This document shows, in pieces, positions 9,280 through 18,289 of a stretch of DNA of 64,000 nucleotides. Within the stretch, counting starts at the first letter, position 1; the number at the start of each line of letters is the position of its first letter. A program made the position numbers and the translations under genes. The notes beneath the pieces were generated by a model. It was given only the letters and a program-made list of their open reading frames with translations, searched no databases and was not told the origin of the DNA. The DNA comes from JABDJZ01 sp047619685 (GTDB lineage: Bacteria; Bacteroidota; Rhodothermia; Rhodothermales; UBA10348), in NCBI GenBank assembly GCA_047619685.1, contig JBLHLC010000018.1, forward strand, positions 1 through 64,000. Direction: 5' to 3'.

Positions 9280-9398
9280 GACGGCGAGGGTTGGTCGTCG
9301 GAAGTATACAAGCCGCTCCGCCTTAATGAAGGGGCACCCGTGGAATCACGATTCCGGGCCGCCTACATTCACCGACCCGGAACCGACTCCAACCTGCC

Positions 9399-11762
9399 AT
9401 GATGAGACGCACCCTCACCCTTCTCGCATCGACGCTCCTTTGCGTCGCGGCCTCCGCCCAGAGCATATACGGCGGCACCACTGATGGCGCCGGGTTCAGC
9501 GGCGCGATGGCCGCCGTGGGCTCCGAATTTCTGGTTGGATCGGCACCGGTTGGCTGGCCGTACGGACACGGACCCGCGGGGCTCGTGTATCGGTACGTCC
9601 GCGAGGCAGGCAGCACAGACGGGAACTGGGTAGAGGCCGGATCCATCCAGGCGTCGGACGGCGCGATGGGCGACGACTTCGGGAGATCACTGTTTGCGTC
9701 CGGGTCCACCCTGGCCGTTGGTGCACCGGGAGTCGGCGCGGTGTATCTATTCGAGCGGGGGGCGGCCGGTACATGGTCCGAGACGGGTAAAGTGACTCCA
9801 TCCGCCTTGGCAGAGGGCGCAGAATTCGGCGGGACGTACGCGAAGGGCGGACTGAGAACGGGAAATATCACCATGGCTTCCGGCCGCCTGGCGGTGACAT
9901 CCTTCAATTCCAAGACGCTGACCGGCGCGGTCCATGTCTTCATCTATGAAGATGGCATTTGGAGAGAGGAAGCTGTCCTGAAGGGTGAGGATGGCGGCGG
10001 TTTTGGCCACGCGATTTCGGGCACTCTGGACGGACTATTCGTTGGGGTATCCGGGGCCAACGAGGGAGCGGGGGCTGTGGATGTCTACACAGTTGACGAC
10101 GGCAACTGGTCGCTTGCGTCTCGCCTGACACCGGCGGACCTTGACGCCTCGAGTGACTTTGGCCAGGCGTTGGCAGCCACAGATGGCCGGCTGTACGCGG
10201 GAGCCAGCGGTGCTGGAACCGTGATCGTGTTTGAGAAGGATGGGTCTCAAAAATGGGCCGAGACGGGCAGGCTTGCGCCGCCGGAGTCGGTTGGTGACCA
10301 ACCTGTGACGGCCGAGTTTGGGAGTGGTGTAACGGCAACCGGTAATGCCGTGTTGGTCGGGGCGAAAGGCACTGCTTTCCTGTTCGAGGGGCAGATGGTT
10401 TCTCGGCTGGATCCGCCGGACGACCGCAGTCGAACGGGCTTTGGAACCGGTCTCGTCATCGGTCGAGATGCCGTCATGGTGGGATCTCCAAGTGCCGACT
10501 ACGGTGAGGGCATCGCGACCGTCTTCGAGAAGTCTGATATATGGGAGGCCGCTGGGACGCTAGCTCCCGAGGTCAAGTTTTTGGAGTCCATTCGCGGTGA
10601 GCAGATCGACTGTGAGGAAGGGAAAGCATCGGCGTTCGACTGTAAAGACGTGGACATGGTGTCGTTTGTATCAAGCGATGAGTTGTCCACAGAGCGCGGG
10701 GTCAAGATGACGGATCTCTGGGGATGGGAAGACCCCCAGACCGGCGGAGAGTGGGTGATTCAGGCCAGGTCAGATGGCGTCGCCTTCGTGGATATCAGCG
10801 ACGCGTCCTACCCGGTCGTAGTTGGCGAACTCCTGCGCACCGAAGGCTCTCCGGGCGCCACGTGGCGGGATGTGAAGGTGTACAAGGACCACGCCTTCAT
10901 CGTAGCGGACGGGTCGGGCGAGCACGGCGTGCAGATCTTTGACCTCACTCAACTCCGTGACGTGAGTGCGGCCGATATGCCGGTGACATTCCAGGAGACG
11001 GCGCATTACGCCGGCGTGGCCTCAACGCACAACATCGTGATCAATGAGGACACCGGCTTTGCCTATGCGGTCGGCAACCGCGCAGGCGGCGAGACCTGCA
11101 ACGGGCAGATGCACATGATCGACATCCGAGACCCTGTGAACCCGGTCTTCGCGGGCTGCAATTCGGAGGATGCCTCGAAGGGGACCCACGACGCGCAGTG
11201 TGTGATCTATCGAGGTGCGGACGCCAACTATCAGGGCCACGAAATTTGCCTGTCGTCCAACGGGTCTTCCTTCGTGATCGCAGACGTGACAGACAAGGAG
11301 AGCCCGACCACCGTGTCGATCAACACGTATCCGCTAACCCACTACACCCATCAGGGGTGGCTGAACGAGGATCACAACTACTTCTATATGAACGACGAAC
11401 TGGACGAGATGAACGGCGCCGTGGAGCGCACGCGCACGCTCATCTGGGATGTTCAGGACCTGGAAGATCCACAACTGGTCAACCAATTCTACCTGGATTC
11501 GGGAGCCAGCGATCACAACCTCTACATCCGGGGCAACCTGATGTATCAGTCCAACTACCAGGCTGGCCTGCGGATACTGGATATTTCAGACCCCATGAAT
11601 CCGGTTGAGGTCGGTAGTTTCGACACCTCCCCATACTCAGAAGACGCCCCCGGATTCGGCGGCTCGTGGAGCAATTACCCTTACTTCAAGAGTGGCGTTA
11701 TTGCCGTGAGCAGCAAGGGCGAGGGGCTGTTTATTCTGAAGAAGCGGAAGGTGGACTCATAG
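9399..11762 (+). CDS. Secreted FG-GAP / choice-of-anchor B family protein, 787 aa
   Basis: A signal peptide (about residues 1-21, ending CVAASAQ) is followed by two repeat regions. The first, about residues 30-370, has FG-GAP-type repeats with DDFGRSLFASG, TLAVGAPG, FGHAISGT and GFGTGLVIG motifs, i.e. an integrin-alpha-like propeller. The second, residues about 420-780, is the choice-of-anchor B domain with LVIVD-type blades (VAFVDISDASYPVVVG, MHMIDIRDPVNPVF, LRILDISDPMNPVEVG) and the His-rich STHNIV and THQGWL motifs. Such proteins are surface or secreted; the anchor type is unclear because no sorting domain follows. No enzymatic role is evident. Confidence 0.85.
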   Translation: MMRRTLTLLASTLLCVAASAQSIYGGTTDGAGFSGAMAAVGSEFLVGSAPVGWPYGHGPAGLVYRYVREAGSTDGNWVEAGSIQASDGAMGDDFGRSLFASGSTLAVGAPGVGAVYLFERGAAGTWSETGKVTPSALAEGAEFGGTYAKGGLRTGNITMASGRLAVTSFNSKTLTGAVHVFIYEDGIWREEAVLKGEDGGGFGHAISGTLDGLFVGVSGANEGAGAVDVYTVDDGNWSLASRLTPADLDASSDFGQALAATDGRLYAGASGAGTVIVFEKDGSQKWAETGRLAPPESVGDQPVTAEFGSGVTATGNAVLVGAKGTAFLFEGQMVSRLDPPDDRSRTGFGTGLVIGRDAVMVGSPSADYGEGIATVFEKSDIWEAAGTLAPEVKFLESIRGEQIDCEEGKASAFDCKDVDMVSFVSSDELSTERGVKMTDLWGWEDPQTGGEWVIQARSDGVAFVDISDASYPVVVGELLRTEGSPGATWRDVKVYKDHAFIVADGSGEHGVQIFDLTQLRDVSAADMPVTFQETAHYAGVASTHNIVINEDTGFAYAVGNRAGGETCNGQMHMIDIRDPVNPVFAGCNSEDASKGTHDAQCVIYRGADANYQGHEICLSSNGSSFVIADVTDKESPTTVSINTYPLTHYTHQGWLNEDHNYFYMNDELDEMNGAVERTRTLIWDVQDLEDPQLVNQFYLDSGASDHNLYIRGNLMYQSNYQAGLRILDISDPMNPVEVGSFDTSPYSEDAPGFGGSWSNYPYFKSGVIAVSSKGEGLFILKKRKVDS

Positions 11763-11795
11763 GCGCTTGAGATTGACGAACGTGGCTAGATACTA

Positions 11796-11806
11796 TAGCA
11801 GGACCC
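11796..11806 (+). repeat. Left subterminal inverted repeat of the IS110-family element
   Basis: TAGCAGGACCC, exactly complementary to 13283-13293. Similarity continues inward imperfectly (AAGACAGGGTAAGG here against the complement of CATACCTTGACA on the right). Confidence 0.7.
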
Positions 11807-11863
11807 AAGACAGGGTAAGGATCGGGTATTCCTAGGGATCCCACCAACTCAGTCCGTTTTGCT

Positions 11864-12985
11864 ATGCCTACTCATACGCCACACCCGGTGGTCGTCGGCC
11901 TCGACGTCCACAAAGACACGATCATGGCCTGCATGTTCGATCCCGCTTCCGGGGAGATCGGCAAGGCTGTCCAGTTCAAGAACGAACCGAATCGCCTCGC
12001 CAAGTACCTGCGGGGCCTGCAGGGTTCAGGCTACGCACCAAGGGTATGCTATGAGGCCTCGTCCTGCGGCTTTGTGATTTATCGGCAACTGGCTGCCATG
12101 GACGTCCCTTGTGAGGTCATTGCCCCGACCTCCATCCCTCGCCGCGCCGGAGACCGGATCAAGACTGACCGGCGCGACGCCGAGAAGTTGGCCACGATGT
12201 GTGCCGGCGGCTTACTGGAATCGGTCCGCGTACCGGATAAAGAGCTTGAGCAGGTGCGCGCACTGGTGCGCTGCCGCAATACACTCACCGAGGATCTCAT
12301 CCGGGTCAAGCACCGCACGACACGGCATCTCGAGGCCCGAGGTCGCGTCTTCCGCGCGGGCAAGAACTGGAGCCAGCGCTTCTGGGCGTGACTCAAGAAG
12401 ATCGAATTGGAAGGCGCCGATCAGACCGCGCTTCAGCTCTGGATGGACAACATCGGGTACCTCGAAGGCCAGATCCAGGCAGTCGATGCCCAACTGAAGA
12501 AGGAGGCGCAGTCTGATCGCCTCCGCGAAACGGTGCAAGTCTTGGGAGCCTTCCGGGGAGTGGCCACGCTGACGGCTCTCACATTGGCCACGGAGTTGGG
12601 TGACATCCGGCGCTTTGGCTCTCCACGCCAGCTAATGGCTTACTTGGGCCTGGTGCCCAGCGAATACTCCTCCGGCAATAAGACCCGGCGAGGATCCATC
12701 ACGAAGACAGGCAATGCCCACGCACGAAAGGCGCTCGTGTCAGCGGCCTGGAAGTACGCGGCCCGACCATATCGATCCAGTGTCCTCAAAAAGCGTCAGG
12801 AAGGAGTCTCACCACCGGTGATCGCTACTGCATGGAAGGCGCAGCAACGACTGTACAAACGCTTCCACGCCCTCGCCTGCCGCAAGCCCAGGTCCTTGGC
12901 CAACGTCGCCGTTGCGCGCGAACTGGCTGGCTTCCTCTGGGCAGTTCTTCAACACACCGAACATCGGGCAGCTAAGGCCGCCTGA
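11864..12985 (+). pseudogene. IS110-family transposase interrupted by an in-frame TGA
   Basis: A DEDD recombinase that would excise and insert the element as a circle guided by a structured RNA. The RuvC-like half shows VVGLDVHKD, YEASSCGF and KTDRRDAEKLA. The C-terminal transposase_20 half shows LGAFRGVATLTALTL, RQLMAYLGLVPSEYSSG, RRGSITKTGNAHARKAL and the catalytic-serine region. Both halves are in the same frame; they are separated by a single TGA at 12389-12391 in RFWA-stop-LKKIEL, where the family has Trp, so TGG to TGA is the likely change. Translation would give 175 residues, with possible restart at ATG 12407. Otherwise the frame (373 codons) is intact, so the mutation looks recent. 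Confidence 0.85.
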
Positions 12986-13282
12986 TCCAGCCAACATCGA
13001 CCATAGAAACTGAAAATGCCTCCGGACAAAGAGCCGGGCTCGACTGGAGAATCCACGACTACACTATGCGATAGTCACCGTAATCTGGGATTGGTTACCC
13101 AATGACAAACTCGCGTTGCTAGATCGTGGCAGCTCCCGACGAATCACGTATCAGGCGATAAGGCCAAAGGCCCGAACTCGCGTACATCAGGGTGATCCAT
13201 CGTCGAATATGCCCGGCTCTGTCCGGTAGGCAGAATAGCTTACCCAAAATGATCTAAAAAAACGCCCCACCATACCTTGACA
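12986..13282 (+). ncRNA. Candidate bridge RNA region of the IS110-family element
   Basis: The 297 bases between the transposase stop and the right inverted repeat contain no protein frame. Short hairpins are visible: ACTAT-GCG-ATAGT at 13063-13075 and ATTGG-TTAC-CCAAT at 13090-13103. Position is as expected for the right-end guide RNA of IS1111-type elements. Two 7-nt segments match the element's DNA flanks: ACTACAC (13058-13064) is complementary to 13299-13305 and GCTAGAT (13118-13124) equals 11785-11791. Exact RNA ends cannot be read from the sequence. Confidence 0.45.
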
Positions 13283-13293
13283 GGGTCCTGCTA
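13283..13293 (-). repeat. Right subterminal inverted repeat of the IS110-family element
   Basis: GGGTCCTGCTA, the exact reverse complement of 11796-11806. Confidence 0.7.
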
Positions 13294-13308
13294 CATCCGT
13301 GTAGTGCG

Positions 13309-13475
13309 CCGTTCTGTTTGGCACTTACGCGTTGGCCTAAGTAGAATACGTTCTCCCAATTCCACTTCCGTGTGGTCGATCCGGGTGCGAAAGTGGAATT
13401 GCCGCCCGTGTTCCGCTTCCGTGCGGTCAATTCGGCGGATTTGGTGGAATTGGGATTCCTTATTCCACTCCGGCG
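13309..13475. repeat. Imperfect 51-bp tandem repeat with a conserved hairpin
   Basis: Two clear units start at 13360 and 13411 and align without gaps at a 51-base offset over about 44 bases. Each begins with a hairpin: CCAC-TTCCGT-GTGG in the first and CCGC-TTCCGT-GCGG in the second, so the two differences compensate one another. Each ends with GTGGAATTG. Weaker copies seem to flank them (GTAGAATAC near 13341 and TTCCACTCC near 13463). CCCAATTCCAC at 13355-13365 is the exact complement of GTGGAATTGGG at 13444-13454, so the whole array can also fold. No gene covers it. The rest of the interval up to 13629 shows nothing recognisable. Confidence 0.55.
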
Positions 13476-13629
13476 CATCGAGCGTCCGCTTATGTCCACC
13501 TTCAGGCTGGGGCGATGTCCTCGCGTCTGCTTGAGAGAACAAGCCCAAACAAGCTCCCTCAACTACGACGCACTACACTGGTACTGATCTCGGACGGGAA
13601 GTGCAGCATTCCGCGCCGCCCAGCTCCTC

Positions 13630-16215
13630 TCACTGACGAGGCGGAGCGATCTCCTTCAACCTGGTGAACCAATTGAAGGCAATGCTTAAGTCCGGAAACG
13701 CGGCGTCAGAGGCCGTCTCCGGACCGAGGATGAGGATGCGCTCCCCATTCTGCTGCAACGAGAAATGGAAAAAACCCCCGACGTCCAAGACGGTCTCAGG
13801 ACTCCGAAAATCGAATACGGGACTGGTTTCCACCGGGATGCGGTGAAGTGCGCCGGCACTACTGAAGTAGAGGAAACGACCATCCGCAGACCACTCGGGG
13901 TAGGCTTGACTGCGGCTATCGGTGCTGACCTGGACCAGACCGTCACCGTCCACCTCATGAACGACAATGCCGTTGTCCGACTCAATCGCCAGGTACCGGC
14001 CATTCGGCGAAAGCGCGGGCATGCCGGCATCCGAGTCTCCCACGAGAAAGCTGTTGGTGGTGTCGGCTAGCTCAACGACCCGGATACCTTGACTCATGTA
14101 GTCGTAGAAAGCCAACCATTCCCCATTTGAGGATATGGCAGGTTCGGATCCAAGGCGGCCAACCACGGTGGAATCCTCCGCTCCCGAGAGATCAGAACGC
14201 TTCCTGGTTATTACGGCATTTGCATCCTCATCGCGGACGAAGTAGATCCATTCGCCATCCGGGGACCATATGGGTGACGTCGCGCGGCCGGAAAACGTTA
14301 GGCGCCTGCTCGTCATGTCCGCCTGGTTGTGGATATAGATGTCAGATCCGTCTTGCGATTGGACGGCGTTGGCCACTCGGCCTCCATCGGGCGAAACGCG
14401 AGGTCGGTTGGACCGACTGCCCGAACCACCGTCCAGCTCTGACAGACCGGGCAAACGTTCGCTCGGACTACCGTCGGCGCCAATCCAGTAGTAGGACCGC
14501 CCGGTTAACTCCGTTGCGGACGCATAACCTACTGTTCCGTCCCGACCGACAGCGAAGTACCCGCAAGATTGTTGACCGAGGCCGGATGGAGTCTCATTTC
14601 CGGCGAACCGCCTGGCGTTTGCATCAAAGGGTCGGACCATGACCTCCCCAGTCATCTGCCCGCCATCCACGTACAGCAGGTGACCGGACGCCAGATACTT
14701 GACGCAAGCGGCCTCTCTAATCAAGACCTCGTACTCACCAGTTCGAAGATCAGCCAGGACCACGTCTCGAGATTGCCCCGACCATCCGTGAGCGACAGCG
14801 AAGTCGCCGCCAGGGAGGACGTCGGGGAAGTACAACCCGACGTGACCGCGCGCATAGTCCTTGCTGGCAACCAACGCGGCGTTCTCGCCATCAATGTCGA
14901 CCCGCCACAGCGACGAATCGACGGATGACGTGAAGAGCACTGTGTTCTCAGTCAGCCAAGTGGCGCCCATCCCATCGTTGAGAATGGGAACCGATCGATT
15001 GTCCGAGACGCGGAGTCGCGCCAGACCCGGGGCCGTTGGCCCCCCGGAATTCAGTAGCCACTCGCCGCTCGGTGAAAACTCATGCCTCCATCCAAAACGG
15101 ACGTCAAGCTCCCTCACCCAAGTTGCGGTCTCGGTGTCGTACGCGCTGTACCCCTCGTCGTCGGATACGGTTACGATGAGGCGCCCGTCGGGAGCTATGG
15201 CGATTGCCTCGCTGGCGGACCCGACCTGAAGGTCGACCCTCCGCAGGGGCCGAGGATGCACGTCCGCGGGTCGCTTGACTATCCAGGCACCCGCAAACCC
15301 AAGAAGAGCCGCCGCGGCAAGGGCGCCCCAGACCCATTTGGGAGTTGAGACGCGGCTCCCTCGCGGCCCCGGCGCTTTTGAAGTTTTCGACCGCCCGCTG
15401 ACGGTCAGGTCGAGAGACTTGAGGTCTGCCAGCAGGTCAGCCGCACTTTGGTACCTGTGGTCGCGCTCCTTTCGCAGGCACTTCTGGACGATCAGTTCGA
15501 CTTCTGCCCCAACCGCGGTTCGGAGTGATGTGACCGGCTCGGCTTCTGCGTTCAGGATGCCGTAGACGACCGCCTGCTCGTAGGCTCCGGGGAACGGCAA
15601 TTGGCCGGTCAACATTTCGTAGAGGACCGTGCCGAGGCTCCAGAGGTCCGTGCGGTGGTCTACCTCCTCACCACGCGCTTGCTCAGGGCTCATGTACGCT
15701 ATCGTGCCCACGGTTGAGCCCATCTGCGTGAGCTTGGTCGAGGCGTCCGTTTTGGCCAGTCCGAAGTCCAGGACTTTGGCCACGCCGTCCTTCGTCAGCA
15801 TGATGTTGGCTGACTTGATATCCCGGTGCACGATGCCCCCGTCATGGGCCGCCTTGAGAGCCTCGGCGATTTGGACGGCAATGGCGATGGCTTCGTCTAC
15901 TGGCAGCGGCTTTAGCTTCAGCCCATCGTCGAGTTGGGCCCCGTCCACGTACTCCATCGCGATGAAGGGAGAGCCGTCGCCCGTCTCATCGATTTCGAAG
16001 ATCGTCGCGATGTTGGGATGGTGCAGCGCCGCGGCAGCGCGAGCCTCGCGGTAAAAGCGCGCCCTGTCGGACTCGGAGCTCAGCATGTGCGGCGCCAGCA
16101 GCTTCAGCGCCACCGTCCGGTCCAACTTGGTATCCTCGGCCTTGTAGACCACACCCATGCCGCCCTTGCCGAGCTCTTTGACGATGCGGTAATGGGAGAT
16201 GGTGGTACCGGTCAT
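13630..16215 (-). CDS. Transmembrane Ser/Thr protein kinase with WD40-like beta-propeller
   Basis: An 861-residue Hanks-type kinase. The N-terminal kinase domain has the glycine loop LGKGGMGVVY, the ATP-binding Lys in VALKLL, the catalytic loop VHRDIKSANIM (His130), DFG at about residue 150 and MSPEQARG, so it should be active. A transmembrane helix at about 292-312 (GALAAAALLGFAGAWIV) is followed by an exported TolB/PD40-type propeller with blades such as ATSPIWSPDGEWIYFVRD and AYPEWSADGRFLYFSS. It may couple an extracytoplasmic signal to cytoplasmic phosphorylation. A decayed paralogue with nearly the same first 120 residues lies at 19330-19706. Confidence 0.92.
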   Translation of the reverse strand: MTGTTISHYRIVKELGKGGMGVVYKAEDTKLDRTVALKLLAPHMLSSESDRARFYREARAAAALHHPNIATIFEIDETGDGSPFIAMEYVDGAQLDDGLKLKPLPVDEAIAIAVQIAEALKAAHDGGIVHRDIKSANIMLTKDGVAKVLDFGLAKTDASTKLTQMGSTVGTIAYMSPEQARGEEVDHRTDLWSLGTVLYEMLTGQLPFPGAYEQAVVYGILNAEAEPVTSLRTAVGAEVELIVQKCLRKERDHRYQSAADLLADLKSLDLTVSGRSKTSKAPGPRGSRVSTPKWVWGALAAAALLGFAGAWIVKRPADVHPRPLRRVDLQVGSASEAIAIAPDGRLIVTVSDDEGYSAYDTETATWVRELDVRFGWRHEFSPSGEWLLNSGGPTAPGLARLRVSDNRSVPILNDGMGATWLTENTVLFTSSVDSSLWRVDIDGENAALVASKDYARGHVGLYFPDVLPGGDFAVAHGWSGQSRDVVLADLRTGEYEVLIREAACVKYLASGHLLYVDGGQMTGEVMVRPFDANARRFAGNETPSGLGQQSCGYFAVGRDGTVGYASATELTGRSYYWIGADGSPSERLPGLSELDGGSGSRSNRPRVSPDGGRVANAVQSQDGSDIYIHNQADMTSRRLTFSGRATSPIWSPDGEWIYFVRDEDANAVITRKRSDLSGAEDSTVVGRLGSEPAISSNGEWLAFYDYMSQGIRVVELADTTNSFLVGDSDAGMPALSPNGRYLAIESDNGIVVHEVDGDGLVQVSTDSRSQAYPEWSADGRFLYFSSAGALHRIPVETSPVFDFRSPETVLDVGGFFHFSLQQNGERILILGPETASDAAFPDLSIAFNWFTRLKEIAPPRQ

Positions 16216-16257
16216 GAGCCGAAGTTAGCCCGGTTATTTCATCCGCGCGCGCCGTCC

Positions 16258-17039
16258 TCACCCGGGCAACGCAAAAGCCACGTACCGGTCGCCGGACGGC
16301 GTACCCATTTTCCCGCCACCGCAGGCGATCACCAGATACTGACGCCCGGCGACCTCATAGGTGGCCGGTGTGGCGTACCCACCGGCAGGAAGTGGCGCCT
16401 CCCACAGCAAAACCCCTGTGCCGGCGTGGAATGCCCGGATCTTCTCGTCGCGGGCAGCGGCAATAAAGACAAGCCCCCCGGCGGTAACTATTGGACCGCC
16501 GTAATTTTCGGTGCCGGTGACCGGGTGGTTGACATCGTCGAAGTCCGGGTCATCACCAAGTGGGACCTGCCAGAGATGATCTCCGGAATTCAAATCGATT
16601 GCCGTCAACGTTCCCCAGGGGGCTGCATCACGGCCTTGCCTTCGCCATCGACGAATCGCTCGTACCTGCTCAGGACGTACGGAGGTGTCTTGGATGGCTC
16701 GGTAGTTGGAAGGTCTTCGATTCCCCGAAGAAACCCCACGAGCACATCAACTTCGCCTTCAGAAAGGTGCGGATGCGCCGGCATCGCGTTTCGTCCGGAT
16801 CTGATAATCGTGGCCATCGAATCCGCCGAAAGCCGATCGCCCACTCCGGACAGCGAGGGAGCGGCGGCCCCTCGCGCAGAGGATCCACCGTGGCACCGCG
16901 CGCAGTTGACGCCAAAAAGGGTTTCGCCCCGGCCCATTCCGGATCCGGTTCGATTCATGCGCATCACCCACGCCATCTCGCTGGCGTTTACGAAGAGGAT
17001 GCCGCTGGTTGGGTCGACGGCGGCTCTGCTCGGTGACAG
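16258..17039 (-). pseudogene. Remnant of a PQQ-dependent dehydrogenase with cytochrome c domain
   Basis: Two adjacent frames encode the C-terminal part of a periplasmic quinoprotein dehydrogenase. The first carries AAVDPTSGILFVNASEMAW and then a cytochrome c segment with the haem site CARCHGG; the second carries the last propeller blades (LTAIDLNSGDHLWQVPLG, GTPSGDRYVAFALP). They are separated by a one-base frameshift in a run of five C near 16623: six Cs would restore the family motif PPWGTLTAIDL. The N-terminal propeller, some hundreds of residues, is missing, because the frame closes at a stop at 17040-17042. It is therefore a doubly damaged fragment. It lies next to the kinase gene, which starts 43 bases away on the same strand. 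Confidence 0.8.
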
Positions 17040-17095
17040 TCATTGATCTGCAGGTTGCGTTAAGGCGAACCTGCTGGCCACAGATCCACCATCTG

Positions 17096-17788
17096 TTACT
17101 CTGATCTGGCCAGTTGCTTGAGCCTATCCAAGACGATCCGCTCCCTTCCGGGATCGATGACGTGACCGGGTACGGCGTCCAGGAAACCAGGGTCCTTCAC
17201 CAAGTTGCCGAGGATCTCTGAGACGTGATGCCGGATACTCAACTCGGACTCTTGAACGTCTCGAACAATACTCGGACGCCCGTCGACCACGGCAATCAGA
17301 TCCTCGATGTCATGACTGGCCAGGTAGTCGCCTCTTCCACGCGATTGGAACGCTGCCATTTTGGTGGCGATGAAGTCCGGAACCCGAACCAGCTGAATCT
17401 CAACCTTTCCAAGATCAAAAACGTCGGCATGGCGGATAGCGTGTTCAAACCAGGGGTTCGGAAATCCCAAAATCGAGTCGTCCGTGGGCATAACATCCAG
17501 GCGAACGCCTCCGAGACCCCACGCGCAGGCTGGGACGTCCTCGCCAATCATTTCCACGAATCCGCGCGCGACGAGGCTGTCCCGCACCCGACCAAAGTAG
17601 TCTGACCGCGAAGCTACCTCGATGATGCAATCGATGTCCTTCGTGATCCGCACGGGTGGAGCAGCAGGGTCGGTAACAAGTAGCCCAACTGCAGCGCCCC
17701 CAAGAAAGACCATTTCATCCAGCAGGTCTCCGAGGGCAAGTGCAACGGTTTCGAGGGCGGCTCGATTGGGGTCAAAGCGCGCGAGCAT
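17096..17788 (-). CDS. Nucleotidyltransferase-fold protein, AbiEii/MNT-like, possible toxin
   Basis: A 230-residue soluble protein with a nucleotidyltransferase core: FLGGAAVGLL gives the glycine pair, ITKDIDCII the metal-binding D-x-D, and RLDVMP the third acidic residue. This is the pattern of AbiEii-type and minimal nucleotidyltransferases, some of which inactivate tRNA or other targets by adding nucleotides. Its start overlaps the end of the winged-helix gene upstream by 17 bases, so the two are translationally coupled. By analogy with AbiE systems the pair may be a toxin-antitoxin or phage-defence module. A housekeeping modifying role is an alternative. Confidence 0.72.
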   Translation of the reverse strand: MLARFDPNRAALETVALALGDLLDEMVFLGGAAVGLLVTDPAAPPVRITKDIDCIIEVASRSDYFGRVRDSLVARGFVEMIGEDVPACAWGLGGVRLDVMPTDDSILGFPNPWFEHAIRHADVFDLGKVEIQLVRVPDFIATKMAAFQSRGRGDYLASHDIEDLIAVVDGRPSIVRDVQESELSIRHHVSEILGNLVKDPGFLDAVPGHVIDPGRERIVLDRLKQLARSE

Positions 17789-18281
17789 ATACCCTCTCTT
17801 CTAAATGTCGCTGCGCCAACTCCCTATCTCGTGCACGCCCCGCCCTGACCGCGTCAATCAGGGCCAGCATCTCGTGGAGTCTGGGGTCTCTCTTTGCGGC
17901 GAAAGGCACTCGCTTGTGAAGGGGCTCCAGTGACTCTCCCCTCATCTCTCCCTCCGGATCCGGCCATACAAACGCTGAGCCGTTGTCGACAAATACGCTC
18001 CTAAGGGGCGGTGCAGAGTGAGCCGTCGCCATGCCTCTTGTCACGGGCCCGCGTTTGGGCGGATATGCGTACTTGACGCCGTGCACCAGGAATTCGAGCA
18101 ATGCCGGGCTGTTTGTTTGGAGCGTACCCGAGTGGATCAAGCCCGAGGCCTGGCTATTCTTAACGGCGCGGTGGACTTGGGATGCGCTCAGGCCCAGTTC
18201 GAAGGCCAGGTCAGCGTACGTTGCGGCCTCTGTCGAAACCGCCAGTTTGACGACGACGAACACATCGATTGGCTTCAGCAT
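17772..18281 (-). CDS. Winged-helix DNA-binding protein, probable antitoxin/autoregulator
   Basis: A 169-residue protein. Residues about 5-60 form a winged helix-turn-helix (TYADLAFELGLSASQVHRAVKNSQASGLI), MarR- or IclR-like in arrangement. The middle has a conserved-looking loop (YAYPPKRGPVTRGMAT) and the end is helical and charged. The gene is first in a two-gene operon with the nucleotidyltransferase and overlaps it by 17 bases. A dyad lies just before its start, which fits autorepression. I do not know a characterised homologue by name; the antitoxin role is inferred from gene order and the DNA-binding domain. Confidence 0.68.
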   Translation of the reverse strand: MLKPIDVFVVVKLAVSTEAATYADLAFELGLSASQVHRAVKNSQASGLIHSGTLQTNSPALLEFLVHGVKYAYPPKRGPVTRGMATAHSAPPLRSVFVDNGSAFVWPDPEGEMRGESLEPLHKRVPFAAKRDPRLHEMLALIDAVRAGRARDRELAQRHLEERVYARAL

Positions 18282-18289
18282 GGTCTATT

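Larger units (their letters stand above)
11796..13293 (+). mobile_element. IS110-family insertion sequence, IS1111-type
   Basis: About 1.5 kb bounded by an 11-bp inverted repeat: TAGCAGGACCC at 11796-11806 and its exact complement GGGTCCTGCTA at 13283-13293. Between them lie one DEDD transposase frame and almost 300 bases of non-coding DNA on its 3' side. IS110-family elements normally lack terminal inverted repeats, while the IS1111 subgroup has short subterminal ones and carries its guide RNA on the right side; this layout fits IS1111. True ends are probably a few bases outside the repeats. It sits 33 bases after the stop of the choice-of-anchor gene. Confidence 0.75.

Noticed and set aside
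13309..13475. Tandem repeat considered as a CRISPR array or an integron attC site
   Set aside because: Only two clear units; there are no unique spacers between identical repeats, no cas genes, no integrase, and no attC core sites.
16610..16640. C5 run as a plain sequencing error in an otherwise intact dehydrogenase
   Set aside because: The N-terminal half is also missing, so the gene is damaged whether or not the run is an error.
15934..17046. Plus-strand frame of 370 codons spanning the kinase start and the dehydrogenase remnant
   Set aside because: It crosses the boundary between two unrelated minus-strand genes and its translation lacks any motif.
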